From NCBI GenBank assembly GCA_964636985.1, contig CAZWSX010000047.1, forward strand, positions 1 through 35,003: a DNA stretch of 35,003 bases, in the 5' to 3' direction. How positions within the stretch are numbered: the first letter of the stretch is position 1; every line of letters starts with the position of its first letter. Shown in pieces: positions 1-8,046 of this stretch. The translations under genes were made by a program, and so were the position numbers. The notes beneath the pieces were generated by a model that was given only the letters and a program-made list of their open reading frames with translations, did not search any database and was not told the origin of the DNA. The DNA comes from CAZWSX01 sp964636985 (GTDB lineage: Bacteria > Planctomycetota > Planctomycetia > Pirellulales > Pirellulaceae).

Positions 1-421
1 CCGTGACAGGCGGCGTGCCATCGATCAGGACCTTCAGCTCCGGCTTGGGGCCGCCGGCCGGTGTTCCGCGCCCCTTCTCGTCGATGGTTCGCGAGGAAAA
101 CCAGTATTCACCATCGGCATCGGCGCGGAACTTGAATGCCGTTGCGCCTGGCTGCTGGCGCGCGTGAATGTTCCAAGTCGCTCCCTGGTCGTTGGACGTG
201 AGGAGTTGCACTTCTTTGGGCGTTGCGCCAGAGCCGGCGTCGATCGACACCGGAATCGAAAACGTCCGCTGTCGAGTCGAAATGAGTTTGACTGGAGCCT
301 CGTCCGCGGCCGCAGCGCCAACGTTCGCTTCGGTTGGCTCTTGCGTCCAAAGTGGCCGCGTGGCCGTCACGAACGTCCCCGCAACAAGCGCGGCAAGGCA
401 CGTTCTAAACAACTTTCGCAT
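1..421 (-). CDS. Secreted beta-sandwich protein, N-terminal part (cut by left window edge)
   Basis: The frame opens with ATG at 419-421 and stays open to the window edge, giving 140 visible residues; the C-terminus lies outside. Residues 1-22 (MRKLFRTCLAALVAG...) look like a signal peptide with a basic start and a hydrophobic core, so export is likely. After a short Ala/Glu linker comes a beta-rich segment with a TSNDQGATWN stretch and a DADGEYWFSSRTID stretch, ending in a DGTPPVT linker. This resembles the Ig/sialidase-like domains common at the N-terminus of planctomycete surface proteins, where such linkers join repeated domains. No clear Shine-Dalgarno precedes the ATG. It lies 220 bases downstream of the DUF6690-like gene on the same strand and may be co-transcribed with it. 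The specific function is unknown. Confidence 0.75.
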   Translation of the reverse strand, partial: MRKLFRTCLAALVAGTFVTATRPLWTQEPTEANVGAAAADEAPVKLISTRQRTFSIPVSIDAGSGATPKEVQLLTSNDQGATWNIHARQQPGATAFKFRADADGEYWFSSRTIDEKGRGTPAGGPKPELKVLIDGTPPVT

Positions 422-641
422 CACGTTTTGACGGCGGCTTGTTCGGTCGGACAGCATGGCAGTACTCGCTCGATCCAGCATGTGGCTCGATTCGCCTCCG
501 CGTGGTGATGTGGAGGCGCAATGACACTGCGTCAATTTCGGAAGTAGAGGTCGTATGACTTGAATCGATTACGTGAAACCGGGGCTTTCGGCGAACTATT
601 CCGCCCAACCTCGACGCAAGCTGATGGCGCCGCATGCGCTG

Positions 642-1382
642 CTACCACCGATGCGTCTGCCGCTCGAAATCGAGCACGCGTTTCGATTCGTCGCTCAGCC
701 GAACATTGCGATCGGGCCGATTCAGTTCCAGCCACAGCGAGCGCTGGCGAAGGGGTTGGTCGACGTCCAGCACCGGCGCGAATGCCACCCGCATCACGTT
801 GTGGATGGTTCTCCCTTTGGCGGTGACATAAATCCCTGCCTCAAGTGCCTGCTCCTGGCGAAGACCGTAGACTCGCCCCACATAGTCGGCGATCGCCCGC
901 TCGTCCCCGACCACGCCGTCGAGTGTGATCCGCTGGACGTGGTGGTTGCGATCGAAGTAGTAAGTGAGCGCGCCGCTGATATCGGTTGGGGTCGTTCCAG
1001 TCGCGACCGGAACCCGCAGCCCCATCATCTGATTTTCCGCCGTCACCGTCGAAACGCGCGGCCAGGTCGCATTGATCCAACGTGTATCGACGTCGAAACG
1101 CAACAGAGTCTCAATCGGCAACGAAGGAACACCCGGAAGTTCGCCGGCCGAATCGTTGTGAGCTTGCGGTGCGTCCGAAAACGATGAGCCCTGAAAATCC
1201 GGATTTCGCGATTCCACAAGATCGCTGAAAGCGCCGCGTTCGTGCGGCGTTTGCGCCCTGGCAACGACTTGCTGATCTTCGCGTTTCGACTGCGCGCGAG
1301 TCCCATGCAAGCCTTGCGTTGCCACGTAAGGGACGGCCACAGCCGCTCCCAAGCCAGCCAACCATGCGGGACGTTCGAACAT
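642..1382 (-). CDS. DUF6690-like membrane-anchored or secreted planctomycete protein
   Basis: A 246-residue protein. I chose the ATG at 1380-1382 (MFERPAWLAGLG...) rather than an upstream start because GGAG lies 6 bases before it and because it places a hydrophobic signal or anchor segment (about residues 5-22) at the N-terminus. A polar, probably disordered stretch follows (about 25-75). Next is a conserved-looking core with LLRFDVDTRW, WPRVSTV, LRVPVATGTTPTDISGALTYYFD and VQRITLDGVVGD, a pattern I associate with the planctomycete family DUF6690. The assignment is from memory of the family and was not searched. No catalytic motif is visible, and function is unknown. It is divergent from the DUF6263-like gene at 1716, with a 333-base gap between them. 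Confidence 0.75.
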   Translation of the reverse strand: MFERPAWLAGLGAAVAVPYVATQGLHGTRAQSKREDQQVVARAQTPHERGAFSDLVESRNPDFQGSSFSDAPQAHNDSAGELPGVPSLPIETLLRFDVDTRWINATWPRVSTVTAENQMMGLRVPVATGTTPTDISGALTYYFDRNHHVQRITLDGVVGDERAIADYVGRVYGLRQEQALEAGIYVTAKGRTIHNVMRVAFAPVLDVDQPLRQRSLWLELNRPDRNVRLSDESKRVLDFERQTHRW

Positions 1383-1715
1383 GTTTTGCTCCAAAAGGCG
1401 ACAGCGCGTATCTATGTCGTCGTCATGCAAGTCGAAGCGTCGTGACGCGAAGCGCGGCGGTCCCCCTTTCTGGCATGTGAACTCACACCGTTACGAACCA
1501 TGCCGTTTTCCTCACCCCGTTTAGCCTCCCGTTGAGAACTTGGGAGACTTTTCCGGTGATACCGAAAGAACGGGTCGCACACGGCTTGGTGCTAGCGTCG
1601 GTCCACGTTGACGTGGCGCCGAAAATCCAGGTATAAGCCTGCCGGTCCAGCAGATCGTTGGAAAGTCAGTTCACGCGGCGGCACTCTCTTCGCCCGACGG
1701 GTCAAGGATTCGACC
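1383..1715. other. Divergent intergenic region
   Basis: These 333 bases separate the minus-strand DUF6690-like gene from the plus-strand DUF6263-like gene and should hold both promoters. I see a Shine-Dalgarno for each gene (GGAG on the minus strand at 1389-1392; AAGGA on the plus strand at 1704-1708) and a small hairpin CCACG-TTGA-CGTGG at 1603-1616. I could not find a convincing -35/-10 pair. No open frame here has support. Confidence 0.4.
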
Positions 1716-2681
1716 ATGACAATGCGAAATGTTCTCGGCATCGCGGGCGCGCTCTTGTTGTCGGTCTCGGCAGCGTTTGGGCAATCACCCAAGTCGGTGA
1801 TTGTGAAACCGGTTACGGTAAAGCCTGCAATCGTCAAACCCGCCGCGCAACAATCGGCCGTTACCATTCACAAGCAAGGCGATGGCGAAGAACATCTCCT
1901 GGCCTATCGCTTTGAGGCCGGCGAGCAGATCCGCACGCAGATTATTCACCAGGTGATGGTCGACACCAAAATCAAGGGCCAAAGCGAGGTCGCGCGAACG
2001 CACAGCATCGCGGCCAAACGTTGGGACATCAACTCGATCGACGAGAACGGCAACATCACGCTCACTCATCAGGTCGAGAGCGTCGAGATGACCCAAGCCA
2101 TCGGCGACCGCGCCGAAGTCCGCTACAACAGCCAAAGCGGCGAAGACCCACCTCCAGGTTACGAGTCCGTGTACGAATCGCTCAACAAACCACTGGCGAC
2201 CATCACCATCGATAAGGCCGGGCGAATTGTCGAACGCCGCGACGAGCGTCCCTCGTTCAACGCCGGGATCGGCGACTTGACGGTTCCCCTGCCCGGCGGC
2301 AAGGTAAAGATCGGCGCCGAGTGGTCGGTCCAAGACGAAGTCAAACTCACCGACAAAGAAAAGAAGGTCAAAGTTATCAAGGTTCGCCAGCGTTACACAC
2401 TCGATCGCGTTGCCACGGGCGTCGCGACGATTGCCGTCGATACGCAAGTCCTCTCGCCCATTGACGATCCTCAATTGCAATCGCAGTTGATCCAGCGTCT
2501 GCAAAAGGGGATGGTGAAATTCGATATTGATGCCGGCCGCTTGATCTCTCGGCAAATGAATCTGGATGAAACGGTGGTCGGCTTCAACGGCGGGGAGAGC
2601 AGCATGCACTATGTCGCCCGCTTCACCGAAGAACCGATTCGCGAGTCGGTCGCCCGCTTGCCCGAATCTACTGCCCGGTAA
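1716..2681 (+). CDS. Secreted DUF6263-like protein
   Basis: A 321-residue protein starting at ATG 1716, with AAGGA at 1704-1708 (7-base spacing). An upstream extension exists but lacks this ribosome site and would bury the signal peptide. Residues 1-20 (MTMRNVLGIAGALLLSVSAAFG) form a typical signal peptide. A short tandem V-x-V-K-P repeat follows (VIVKP, VTVKP, AIVKP). The main domain starts near residue 55 with LAYRFEAGEQIRTQIIHQV, then WDINSIDENGNITLTHQVESVEM, and a PLATITIDKAGRIVERRDE segment. This resembles DUF6263, a secreted beta-rich family of unknown function found often in planctomycetes; the match is from memory. No enzyme motif is seen. The gene appears monocistronic. Confidence 0.8.
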   Translation: MTMRNVLGIAGALLLSVSAAFGQSPKSVIVKPVTVKPAIVKPAAQQSAVTIHKQGDGEEHLLAYRFEAGEQIRTQIIHQVMVDTKIKGQSEVARTHSIAAKRWDINSIDENGNITLTHQVESVEMTQAIGDRAEVRYNSQSGEDPPPGYESVYESLNKPLATITIDKAGRIVERRDERPSFNAGIGDLTVPLPGGKVKIGAEWSVQDEVKLTDKEKKVKVIKVRQRYTLDRVATGVATIAVDTQVLSPIDDPQLQSQLIQRLQKGMVKFDIDAGRLISRQMNLDETVVGFNGGESSMHYVARFTEEPIRESVARLPESTAR

Positions 2682-2751
2682 GGGGCAACGACGTTTGCTT
2701 CAATCGTCGCGTCGCATCGGACGACGAATGACAATGATCTGTTGCCTCCGC

Positions 2752-2786
2752 GCTGCCAGCTGGAAAAAGTTCCGCACGCTGGCAGC
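2752..2786. other. Hairpin downstream of the DUF6263-like gene
   Basis: A perfect 9-bp inverted repeat, GCTGCCAGC (2752-2760) and GCTGGCAGC (2778-2786), with a 17-base loop, 70 bases after the stop codon. An A-rich run follows instead of the T-run expected of a plus-strand intrinsic terminator. It could stabilise a transcript 3' end, act as a Rho-dependent stop or bind a protein. Confidence 0.35.
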
Positions 2787-2834
2787 AAAAAGAAAAGAAA
2801 ATTCAACATTTTCTAAGCAACGGCGGCAGAAAGC

Positions 2835-2862
2835 TTGCTAACCGGCAAAAAGGGGCTACAAT
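2835..2862 (+). promoter_or_regulatory. Candidate sigma-70 promoter for the gene at 2905
   Basis: TTGCTA (2835-2840) and TACAAT (2857-2862) are separated by 16 bases. Transcription would begin near 2869, leaving a leader of about 36 bases before the ATG at 2905. Match and spacing are good for a housekeeping promoter, but no start-site data are available. Confidence 0.45.
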
Positions 2863-2904
2863 CCGTCGTTGGATTTGGCTTCTTGCTACTCTTCTGATGC
2901 CAAA

Positions 2905-3366
2905 ATGCGTCGCTGTGCACTCCTATCGCCAGTTTTTCCAGCCAACGGGGGATTACCTCGTCTTGGTTTGGCGGCGATTTGCTTGTGCGTGGGTTGGATG
3001 ACCCTGTCGGCGAGCACTGCCGAAGCGGCGTCTTGCGGTAAGCACTATTTGAGACTTTCGCCCGGCATGCGCGGGGCGGTGGTCGAAGCTCTGGTGCAAG
3101 ATCGCGATCGCGAAATGACGCGCGATCACTTCATGCCGCAGCGAAAAACTTGCGACGGCCCCCAATGCCGAGAGAGACAGCCCCAACCGGCTGCTCCCTC
3201 TCCGCCTACGACCAGTTTCTCCTGGTCGACCACCGACGACATGGCGTGGACCCAGCCTCTGGCAACGGATCTGCACAGTCGGTCGGTATTGCTTTGGAAT
3301 TCAGCGGGATCGCTCTATGACCTCGAGCCTACCCCCCCGCCGACTCCGCCACCTAGATCTCTCTAA
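2905..3366 (+). CDS. Small secreted hypothetical protein
   Basis: A 153-residue protein from ATG 2905; a longer TTG-start form would begin at 2869, which is the predicted transcription start, so the ATG is preferred. A basic N-terminus leads to a hydrophobic segment (about residues 20-41, LGLAAICLCVGWMTLSAS) ending in AEAA, a likely signal-peptidase site. The mature part is short and polar. It has a CGKHYLRL motif, a KTCDGPQCRERQ motif with two cysteines that could form a disulfide, and a Pro-rich tail (TPPPTPPP). I do not recognise a family. The gene has its own candidate promoter and a hairpin just after the stop, so it is probably a single-gene unit. Confidence 0.65.
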   Translation: MRRCALLSPVFPANGGLPRLGLAAICLCVGWMTLSASTAEAASCGKHYLRLSPGMRGAVVEALVQDRDREMTRDHFMPQRKTCDGPQCRERQPQPAAPSPPTTSFSWSTTDDMAWTQPLATDLHSRSVLLWNSAGSLYDLEPTPPPTPPPRSL

Positions 3367-3378
3367 AGACGTGTGGCG

Positions 3379-3402
3379 CTGCGGGTACTCATGCGCCCGC
3401 AG
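3379..3402 (+). terminator. Possible terminator hairpin
   Basis: CTGCGGG (3379-3385) pairs perfectly with CCCGCAG (3396-3402) across a 10-base loop, 13 bases after the preceding stop codon. It is followed by a weakly T-rich TGTGGCTTTCTC. Position is right for a terminator; the T-tract is poor. Confidence 0.4.
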
Positions 3403-3758
3403 TGTGGCTTTCTCGGCTTGATGCCCTGCGCATCAAGTTCAGGCACGTGCAATCTTCCTCTATGCGTTCCCACAAACACGTGGCTTTGCGCGAGAAGAAC
3501 AAGGCAAGTTGCCATGAGTCAAGCAACGTTCTCTTCACACGTCAGACAGCCAACGTAGCGTTTCAGCAATCAAGTCGATTTGGCTTGATTGCGGTTACCG
3601 GTTTGCAAATCTCTTCACAGTTCGCAAAAGGGCTTTCGTAGCCGGCGCTGGAGCGCTGCGCAACGAGCCTACGGTTATCGCTGCATTCCCATTGTTCGCT
3701 GTTTCCATAGCTATGACGGCTTGCCGTCTTTACTCATTACTTTCAAGGGTTTTTGTTT
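3403..3758. other. Non-coding leader region before the DUF1559 gene
   Basis: About 350 bases with no supported gene; short open frames here have unlikely residue composition and no ribosome site. It holds a 14-base perfect palindrome GACGGCTTGCCGTC at 3715-3728 followed by TTTACTC, 30 bases before the DUF1559 start codon, and the Shine-Dalgarno AAGGG at 3745-3749. The promoter of the DUF1559 run should be here but I cannot identify it. Confidence 0.4.
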
Positions 3759-4760
3759 ATGAGCCATCTAACCGCCGCCACGAAATCAAGTTCCGCTTCC
3801 GCACGTAAAGGCTTCACGCTGGTGGAGCTATTGGTTGTTATCGCCATCATCGGAGTGCTCGTTTCGCTTCTACTTCCCGCGGTCCAGGCAGCCCGCGAAT
3901 CGGCCCGCCGAACGGCGTGCAGCAACAACATGAAGCAAATGGCCCTTGGCACTATCGAATACGAAGATTCCTTCAAGTCACTCCCGTGGGGCAACCTTGG
4001 CGGCGCGTCGTTTACGGCCGGGTTTTCCACGCATGCCAGAATCTTGCCGTACATCGATCAAGACAACGTCTATCAGATGATCGATTTCCGGCTCCCGTGG
4101 AACAATTTGGCCAACGATGTGCCGCGGCTCATCACAGTCCCCAGCTTCATTTGTCCTTCCGATAGAAATCGCCTTCCACCCACCCTTGGCGGCCGGAACA
4201 ACTACTACGGCAATTGCGGAACCACGGTACTTGCCGGGGCTAAGCCGATTGACCCCGCCGATGTGAACTACAACATTCCGGAAAACAACGGGGTTTTCCA
4301 ACGGGACAAGATCAACAAACTGGCCGATGTACTCGACGGCACGTCCCACACAGCTCTGTACTCGGAAAAGACGACCGGCGATGGAGACAACACGCAAATC
4401 GACCCCAAGTCGGATACGTTCCGGCCTGGCACCCACCCGCTCAACGCCGACGAGTCGTACACGCAGTGCAACGCTTGCGATATTACGCAAGTTTCAATGC
4501 AAGGGTATTCGAATGTGGGCGCGCCGTGGATTCAGGCTTACCACTCGACCACGCAGTACTATCACCACCTCCCGCCCAACGGACGCTCGTGCATGTATCC
4601 GCCGGGCCGCATCTCGACGACGGCCAACAGCTGGCACCGCGGCGGTGTGTACACCGCGATGTGCGATGGTTCGGTTCGATACCACACCGATACCATCGAT
4701 ATCAAGGTCTGGCGGGGTATGGGAACCCGCGCCGGTGGCGAAGCGATCTCAGCAAAGTAA
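3759..4760 (+). CDS. DUF1559 domain protein with prepilin-type N-terminus
   Basis: A 333-residue protein from ATG 3759, with AAGGG 9 bases upstream. The N-terminus carries a type IV prepilin/pseudopilin signature: RKG followed by FTLVELLVVIAIIGVLVSLLLP, with predicted cleavage after Gly18 and the conserved Glu at +5. Then comes the characteristic AVQAARESARRTACSNNMKQ segment and a long DUF1559 (SBP_bac_10-like) body. The C-terminus has the H-x9-DG motif (WHRGGVYTAMCDGSVR), diagnostic of this planctomycete-expanded family. These proteins are thought to be exported pseudopilin-like surface or periplasmic proteins of unknown role. The downstream lipoprotein starts 10 bases after the stop, a common arrangement for these genes. 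Confidence 0.95.
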   Translation: MSHLTAATKSSSASARKGFTLVELLVVIAIIGVLVSLLLPAVQAARESARRTACSNNMKQMALGTIEYEDSFKSLPWGNLGGASFTAGFSTHARILPYIDQDNVYQMIDFRLPWNNLANDVPRLITVPSFICPSDRNRLPPTLGGRNNYYGNCGTTVLAGAKPIDPADVNYNIPENNGVFQRDKINKLADVLDGTSHTALYSEKTTGDGDNTQIDPKSDTFRPGTHPLNADESYTQCNACDITQVSMQGYSNVGAPWIQAYHSTTQYYHHLPPNGRSCMYPPGRISTTANSWHRGGVYTAMCDGSVRYHTDTIDIKVWRGMGTRAGGEAISAK

Positions 4761-4770
4761 ACCAGTAGAA

Positions 4771-5268
4771 ATGAATTTCTCAATGACTCTTCAACAAAAC
4801 CTGAGGCGAATCGCAATCTTGTGGTTTGCCTGCCTATCGTCCGTTTTTTTTGTCGGCTGTGGGCCCAAAACATATCCAGTGCAACCGGACACAGGCCAAA
4901 CGGCCATGAAGACCTTCTTGGATAGTTGGCAGGCCGGAGAACCCTTTTCCGCGCTTGCCAACAAATCGCCGAAGATTGTCGGGTCCGACCAGGATTGGAT
5001 CGCCGGTCACAAATTGCTTAAGTACGAAATCGTCGAATCGCGATCGTACGATCGCAGTATGCAGTTCGGGGTGAAACTCAACATCCAACGCGTTGCGACC
5101 GTCAACAACGCGCAATCGCCCGGCGGAACACAAGGCGATGAAGAAGCGGGCATTGCCCCGCAGCCTGTAGTGTCCCAGAGTACGCAGGTGGTCGAAGAAG
5201 AAAAGCACGCCAACTATACCGTCTCGACACAACCGTTCATCACCGTTTTTAGAGACGAGGCGGACTAG
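4771..5268 (+). CDS. Small lipoprotein downstream of DUF1559 protein
   Basis: A 165-residue protein from ATG 4771, 10 bases after the DUF1559 stop codon, so very probably co-transcribed. The N-terminus is a lipoprotein signal: basic residues, a hydrophobic stretch (IAILWFACLSSVFFVG) and a cysteine in the lipobox-like VGCG. A short domain follows (about residues 45-110) with LDSWQAGEP, IVGSDQDWIAGHKLLKYEIV and an FGVKLNIQRV strand, then an acidic/Gln-rich linker and a terminal beta strand (YTVSTQPFITVFRDE). This pattern occurs in small planctomycete proteins paired with DUF1559 genes. Function is unknown; an interaction with the pseudopilin-like neighbour is inferred from context only. Confidence 0.85.
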   Translation: MNFSMTLQQNLRRIAILWFACLSSVFFVGCGPKTYPVQPDTGQTAMKTFLDSWQAGEPFSALANKSPKIVGSDQDWIAGHKLLKYEIVESRSYDRSMQFGVKLNIQRVATVNNAQSPGGTQGDEEAGIAPQPVVSQSTQVVEEEKHANYTVSTQPFITVFRDEAD

Positions 5269-5344
5269 CCGCTGGCCGCTTGCGGCACGCGGTGGTTCGA
5301 AGCCTCCAGCACAATCAGCAAACAAATCATAAAAGGTATTTGGT

Positions 5345-6775
5345 ATGAAATGGTCTTTTTCCCTGGCGTTTTGCGGGCTGTTAGCCGGCGGCGTCCAGGT
5401 TTACGCGGCGGAAACGTCGGTTGAAAAACCGCGATCCACGCCGGTCACACGACCGGAAATGAAACGCTTTCTCGAGGACATGAAGGAGCGCACTGCGCGG
5501 ATCCCTCTTCCTGAGCCGACGAGTGACGATGCAAACAACCCCGATCCGCGCTCGCGCGGCTACGAAGGCCGCTTGCGTTCGTTGTATTTGCCCAACACCG
5601 ACGCCCGCGGTTACCTGCCGTTCGCCGGCAGCCCACCCGCTCGTCCCGGTTCGGAAGCTCCGCGCTGGGGCGCCGAACCCGATCCTAAAGTGACGCTCGA
5701 CTACGGCTTCAAGACGCAGCTTTTCTGGATCGCGGCCCGCGCCAACAACTGTCAGTACTGCCTGGGGCACCAGGAGTCGAAGTTGCTGGCCGTAGGCATG
5801 ACCGACGACGATCTGGCCAATCTGGATAGCAATTGGTCCGCGTTTCCCGAGAAGCAACGCGCGGCCTTCGCGCTGGCTCGCAGGCTGACGCTTCAGCCCG
5901 ATCAGCTAACGGACGCCGATATCGATGCTTGCCGTCCGCATTTCACCGACTTGCAGATTTTGGAAATGGCCCTCTCCGTTGGCGGCAACAATGCCATCAA
6001 CCGATGGAAGGAAGGAACCGGCGTACCGCAATCGAGCGGCGGCGGTAACTTTGGCGGCGGAGCAGGTGGCGGCCACTCGTATCTGACGCCCACGAGCGAA
6101 AAGTTCCAGAAGGTGCCGTCGATCGTCGCCAACGTCGGCAAGGACTTTGGCGGAAAGATCGCGGTCGACACGCTTTTGACTAGGACTCGCCTGGACGAAG
6201 CAGCCATCAACAAAGGATTGGATGCGGCCGCGCATCGCAAAGCTCGTTTGCCGCTAGCCTCCGAGGAAGAGGCCCGATCTGTGCTCAGTAACAACGTCAC
6301 GAAGGAAGATCTCCTTAAGGATCTTCCGACTGGAAAGCCGATTCCGCGTTGGATGCGGTTGCTGGCCCAGTTTCCCATCGCCGGCGCGCGGAGCGTCGCC
6401 TCGTTCCAAGTGAACGAGAAAAACATCGGCCTCGATCCAGTGCTGATGGCTCGCATGGACTTCGAAATCGCCCGCCAGGATGCCGCTTGGTATGCCTTGG
6501 GAAGGGCCAAGTCCCAATTGAAAAAGCTTGGGCAAACGGATGATCAAATCTCCGCCTTCATACGCGGAAAAGATGATGTGTCGAAGAAAGATCAGGCACT
6601 CCTGACCGTTGCCAAAAATCTGGCGGCCTCACCTATCGTTTTGACCGACAACGAAGTGAAGGCCGCAGTCGATTTGGCCGGACCGGCCGAAGTCACCAAG
6701 ACGATTCACTACGCGGCGATGCGAGCCCTGTTCGATCGATTCACCGAAGCCGCCGGTCTCCCACTCGACGAGTAA
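5345..6775 (+). CDS. Secreted protein with two AhpD/carboxymuconolactone-decarboxylase-like domains
   Basis: A 476-residue protein from ATG 5345, with AAAAGG at 5331-5336 (8-base spacing). Residues 1-22 are a signal peptide ending near YAAE. The first AhpD-like domain (about 115-225) has the redox CxxC, C136-Q-Y-C139, within ARANNCQYCLGHQ, followed by the usual RAAFALARRLT and DLQILEMALSVGGNNAINR helices. A Gly-rich linker (about 232-246) leads to a second domain (about 330-470) of the same helical plan. There the CxxC is replaced by A-W-Y-A in QDAAWYALGRAK, so this half cannot do thiol chemistry. AhpD-like proteins are peroxidase-linked thiol reductants or decarboxylases; the substrate here is unknown. 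It follows the lipoprotein gene by 76 bases and may share its transcript. Confidence 0.85.
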   Translation: MKWSFSLAFCGLLAGGVQVYAAETSVEKPRSTPVTRPEMKRFLEDMKERTARIPLPEPTSDDANNPDPRSRGYEGRLRSLYLPNTDARGYLPFAGSPPARPGSEAPRWGAEPDPKVTLDYGFKTQLFWIAARANNCQYCLGHQESKLLAVGMTDDDLANLDSNWSAFPEKQRAAFALARRLTLQPDQLTDADIDACRPHFTDLQILEMALSVGGNNAINRWKEGTGVPQSSGGGNFGGGAGGGHSYLTPTSEKFQKVPSIVANVGKDFGGKIAVDTLLTRTRLDEAAINKGLDAAAHRKARLPLASEEEARSVLSNNVTKEDLLKDLPTGKPIPRWMRLLAQFPIAGARSVASFQVNEKNIGLDPVLMARMDFEIARQDAAWYALGRAKSQLKKLGQTDDQISAFIRGKDDVSKKDQALLTVAKNLAASPIVLTDNEVKAAVDLAGPAEVTKTIHYAAMRALFDRFTEAAGLPLDE

Positions 6776-6799
6776 CCGCCGCCAAACGAACACCTGAGA

Positions 6800-6861
6800 A
6801 AGAAGAGTGCGTCGCAGTCCGGTGGTGGGCCTTGTGCCTGCCACCGGATTGCGCGCTTCTT
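6800..6861. terminator. Long hairpin between convergent genes
   Basis: CGCAGTCCGGTGG (6813-6825) pairs with CCACCGGATTGCG (6841-6853) as 13 bp including one G-T wobble, and flanking AAGAAG (6800-6805) pairs with CTTCTT (6856-6861). It sits between the stop codons of the plus-strand AhpD-like gene (6775) and the minus-strand asparaginase gene (6870), as expected for a two-way terminator. A long T-run is missing. Confidence 0.5.
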
Positions 6862-6869
6862 GACCCCAT

Positions 6870-7829
6870 TTATCGCGGGATCAGCGGCACGCAGGGTTCC
6901 AGTCGGGTCCCCTTTTCGTCGCTGACGGCGAAAGTCTTCTCGCCGCGCATGGTCACTCCCGCGTAGCGGCCGTCTTTCGCCTGCACGAAAAGCCACAGGT
7001 TGAATTTTGGATCGCCGGCCGCATCGCGTTGCCAAGGATGGGCATGCTCCGCGACGCGCCGCAGCACATTCAATCCGGCTTCGACGGGCGAATCGCCCGC
7101 TCGCAAGCGTTCGACGACTGCGAACGAACTGAGGTTCTCGAGGTTCGCTTCGCCGAAGCCAATGCTTCCACAACTGCCGATCGCGTTGTCGACGTAGAGC
7201 CCCGCTCCCAAGATCGGCGAATCCCCCACGCGGCCTGCCATTTTGAAGGCGTGACCGCTGGTGCTGGTGGCACATGCCATGTCCCCTTTGGCGTCGAATC
7301 CGGCGACATGCACGGTCCCCACCTTGGTATGGGCATGACTGCCGTAGTAATGGGTGTTGAACCACTCCAAGGACGCGGCATCGAGATCGCTCTCGCTGGG
7401 AGGAACCCAGTCTTCGTAGATGGACCGTTTACGCTTCCAATACAGCCACATCCGGCGGGCACGATCGGTCAGCAGATTCTCCCGCTCAAAGCCGTTGGTC
7501 AGGGCAAAGCGCAAGGCCCCCTCGCCGACTAAAAGGACCCGCTTGGTTTGCTGCATCAATAGATGCGCCACGCGCGTAGGATGCCGGACGTCGCGCAGCC
7601 CCGCGACGGCCGCGCCGCGGTGCGACGGCCCATCCATCACGGCCGCATCCAGCTCGACGACACCGTCTTCGTTGGGAAGGCCGCCGTAACCGACGGAAAG
7701 CTCTTTGGGATCGTCTTCCACGAGCGACACGCCCGAGACGATCGCGTCCAAGAGCGGAGTTCCTTGACTCAGCAGCTCAAATGCTCGCTGAGTCGCTGTG
7801 GTCCCGTTATGCGAAGCAATCACGCGCAT
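6870..7829 (-). CDS. N4-(beta-N-acetylglucosaminyl)-L-asparaginase / isoaspartyl peptidase-type Ntn hydrolase
   Basis: A 319-residue protein of the glycosylasparaginase superfamily, which cleaves the Asn-GlcNAc amide or beta-aspartyl bonds. These enzymes self-cleave to expose an N-terminal catalytic threonine. The expected nucleophile is T172 in HTKVGTVHVAG, followed by GDMACATSTSGHAFKMAGRVGDSPILGAG, the substrate-binding loop of the family (the Arg and Asp of GRVGDSP bind the alpha-amino and carboxylate groups). The N-terminus (SHNGTTATQRAFELLSQG) and SVGYGGLPNEDGVVELDAAVMDG also match. No signal peptide is visible, so a cytoplasmic or non-classically exported form is likely. Length is normal for the family. 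It is convergent with the AhpD-like gene and divergent from the DUF937 gene. The precise substrate cannot be told from sequence. Confidence 0.92.
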   Translation of the reverse strand: MRVIASHNGTTATQRAFELLSQGTPLLDAIVSGVSLVEDDPKELSVGYGGLPNEDGVVELDAAVMDGPSHRGAAVAGLRDVRHPTRVAHLLMQQTKRVLLVGEGALRFALTNGFERENLLTDRARRMWLYWKRKRSIYEDWVPPSESDLDAASLEWFNTHYYGSHAHTKVGTVHVAGFDAKGDMACATSTSGHAFKMAGRVGDSPILGAGLYVDNAIGSCGSIGFGEANLENLSSFAVVERLRAGDSPVEAGLNVLRRVAEHAHPWQRDAAGDPKFNLWLFVQAKDGRYAGVTMRGEKTFAVSDEKGTRLEPCVPLIPR

Positions 7830-8046
7830 GGATCATTTCCGAATCGTTAAGACGAATTTCATAGTTGGATCATACGAGCCCATAAACTATCAGTTATCGA
7901 CGCGTTGCGCAAGCGAACGGCGGCGCAGAACCTCCGCAAAGTGCATCACCAAATTGCTGTGATTCGCCGGACCACAGCGATACATTAGACGGGATGCTTT
8001 AACCGCGACGAACGCTTGATTTCTCCTCTTTCAAGGTGACCATCCC

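Noticed and set aside
493..518. Hairpin CGCCTCC / GGAGGCG as a terminator between the first two minus-strand genes
   Set aside because: Only a 7-bp stem with a 12-base loop and no T-run on either strand; too weak to annotate.
3402..3641. Short open frames in the gap before the DUF1559 gene
   Set aside because: Unlikely residue composition, no ribosome site, and competing frames of equal length.
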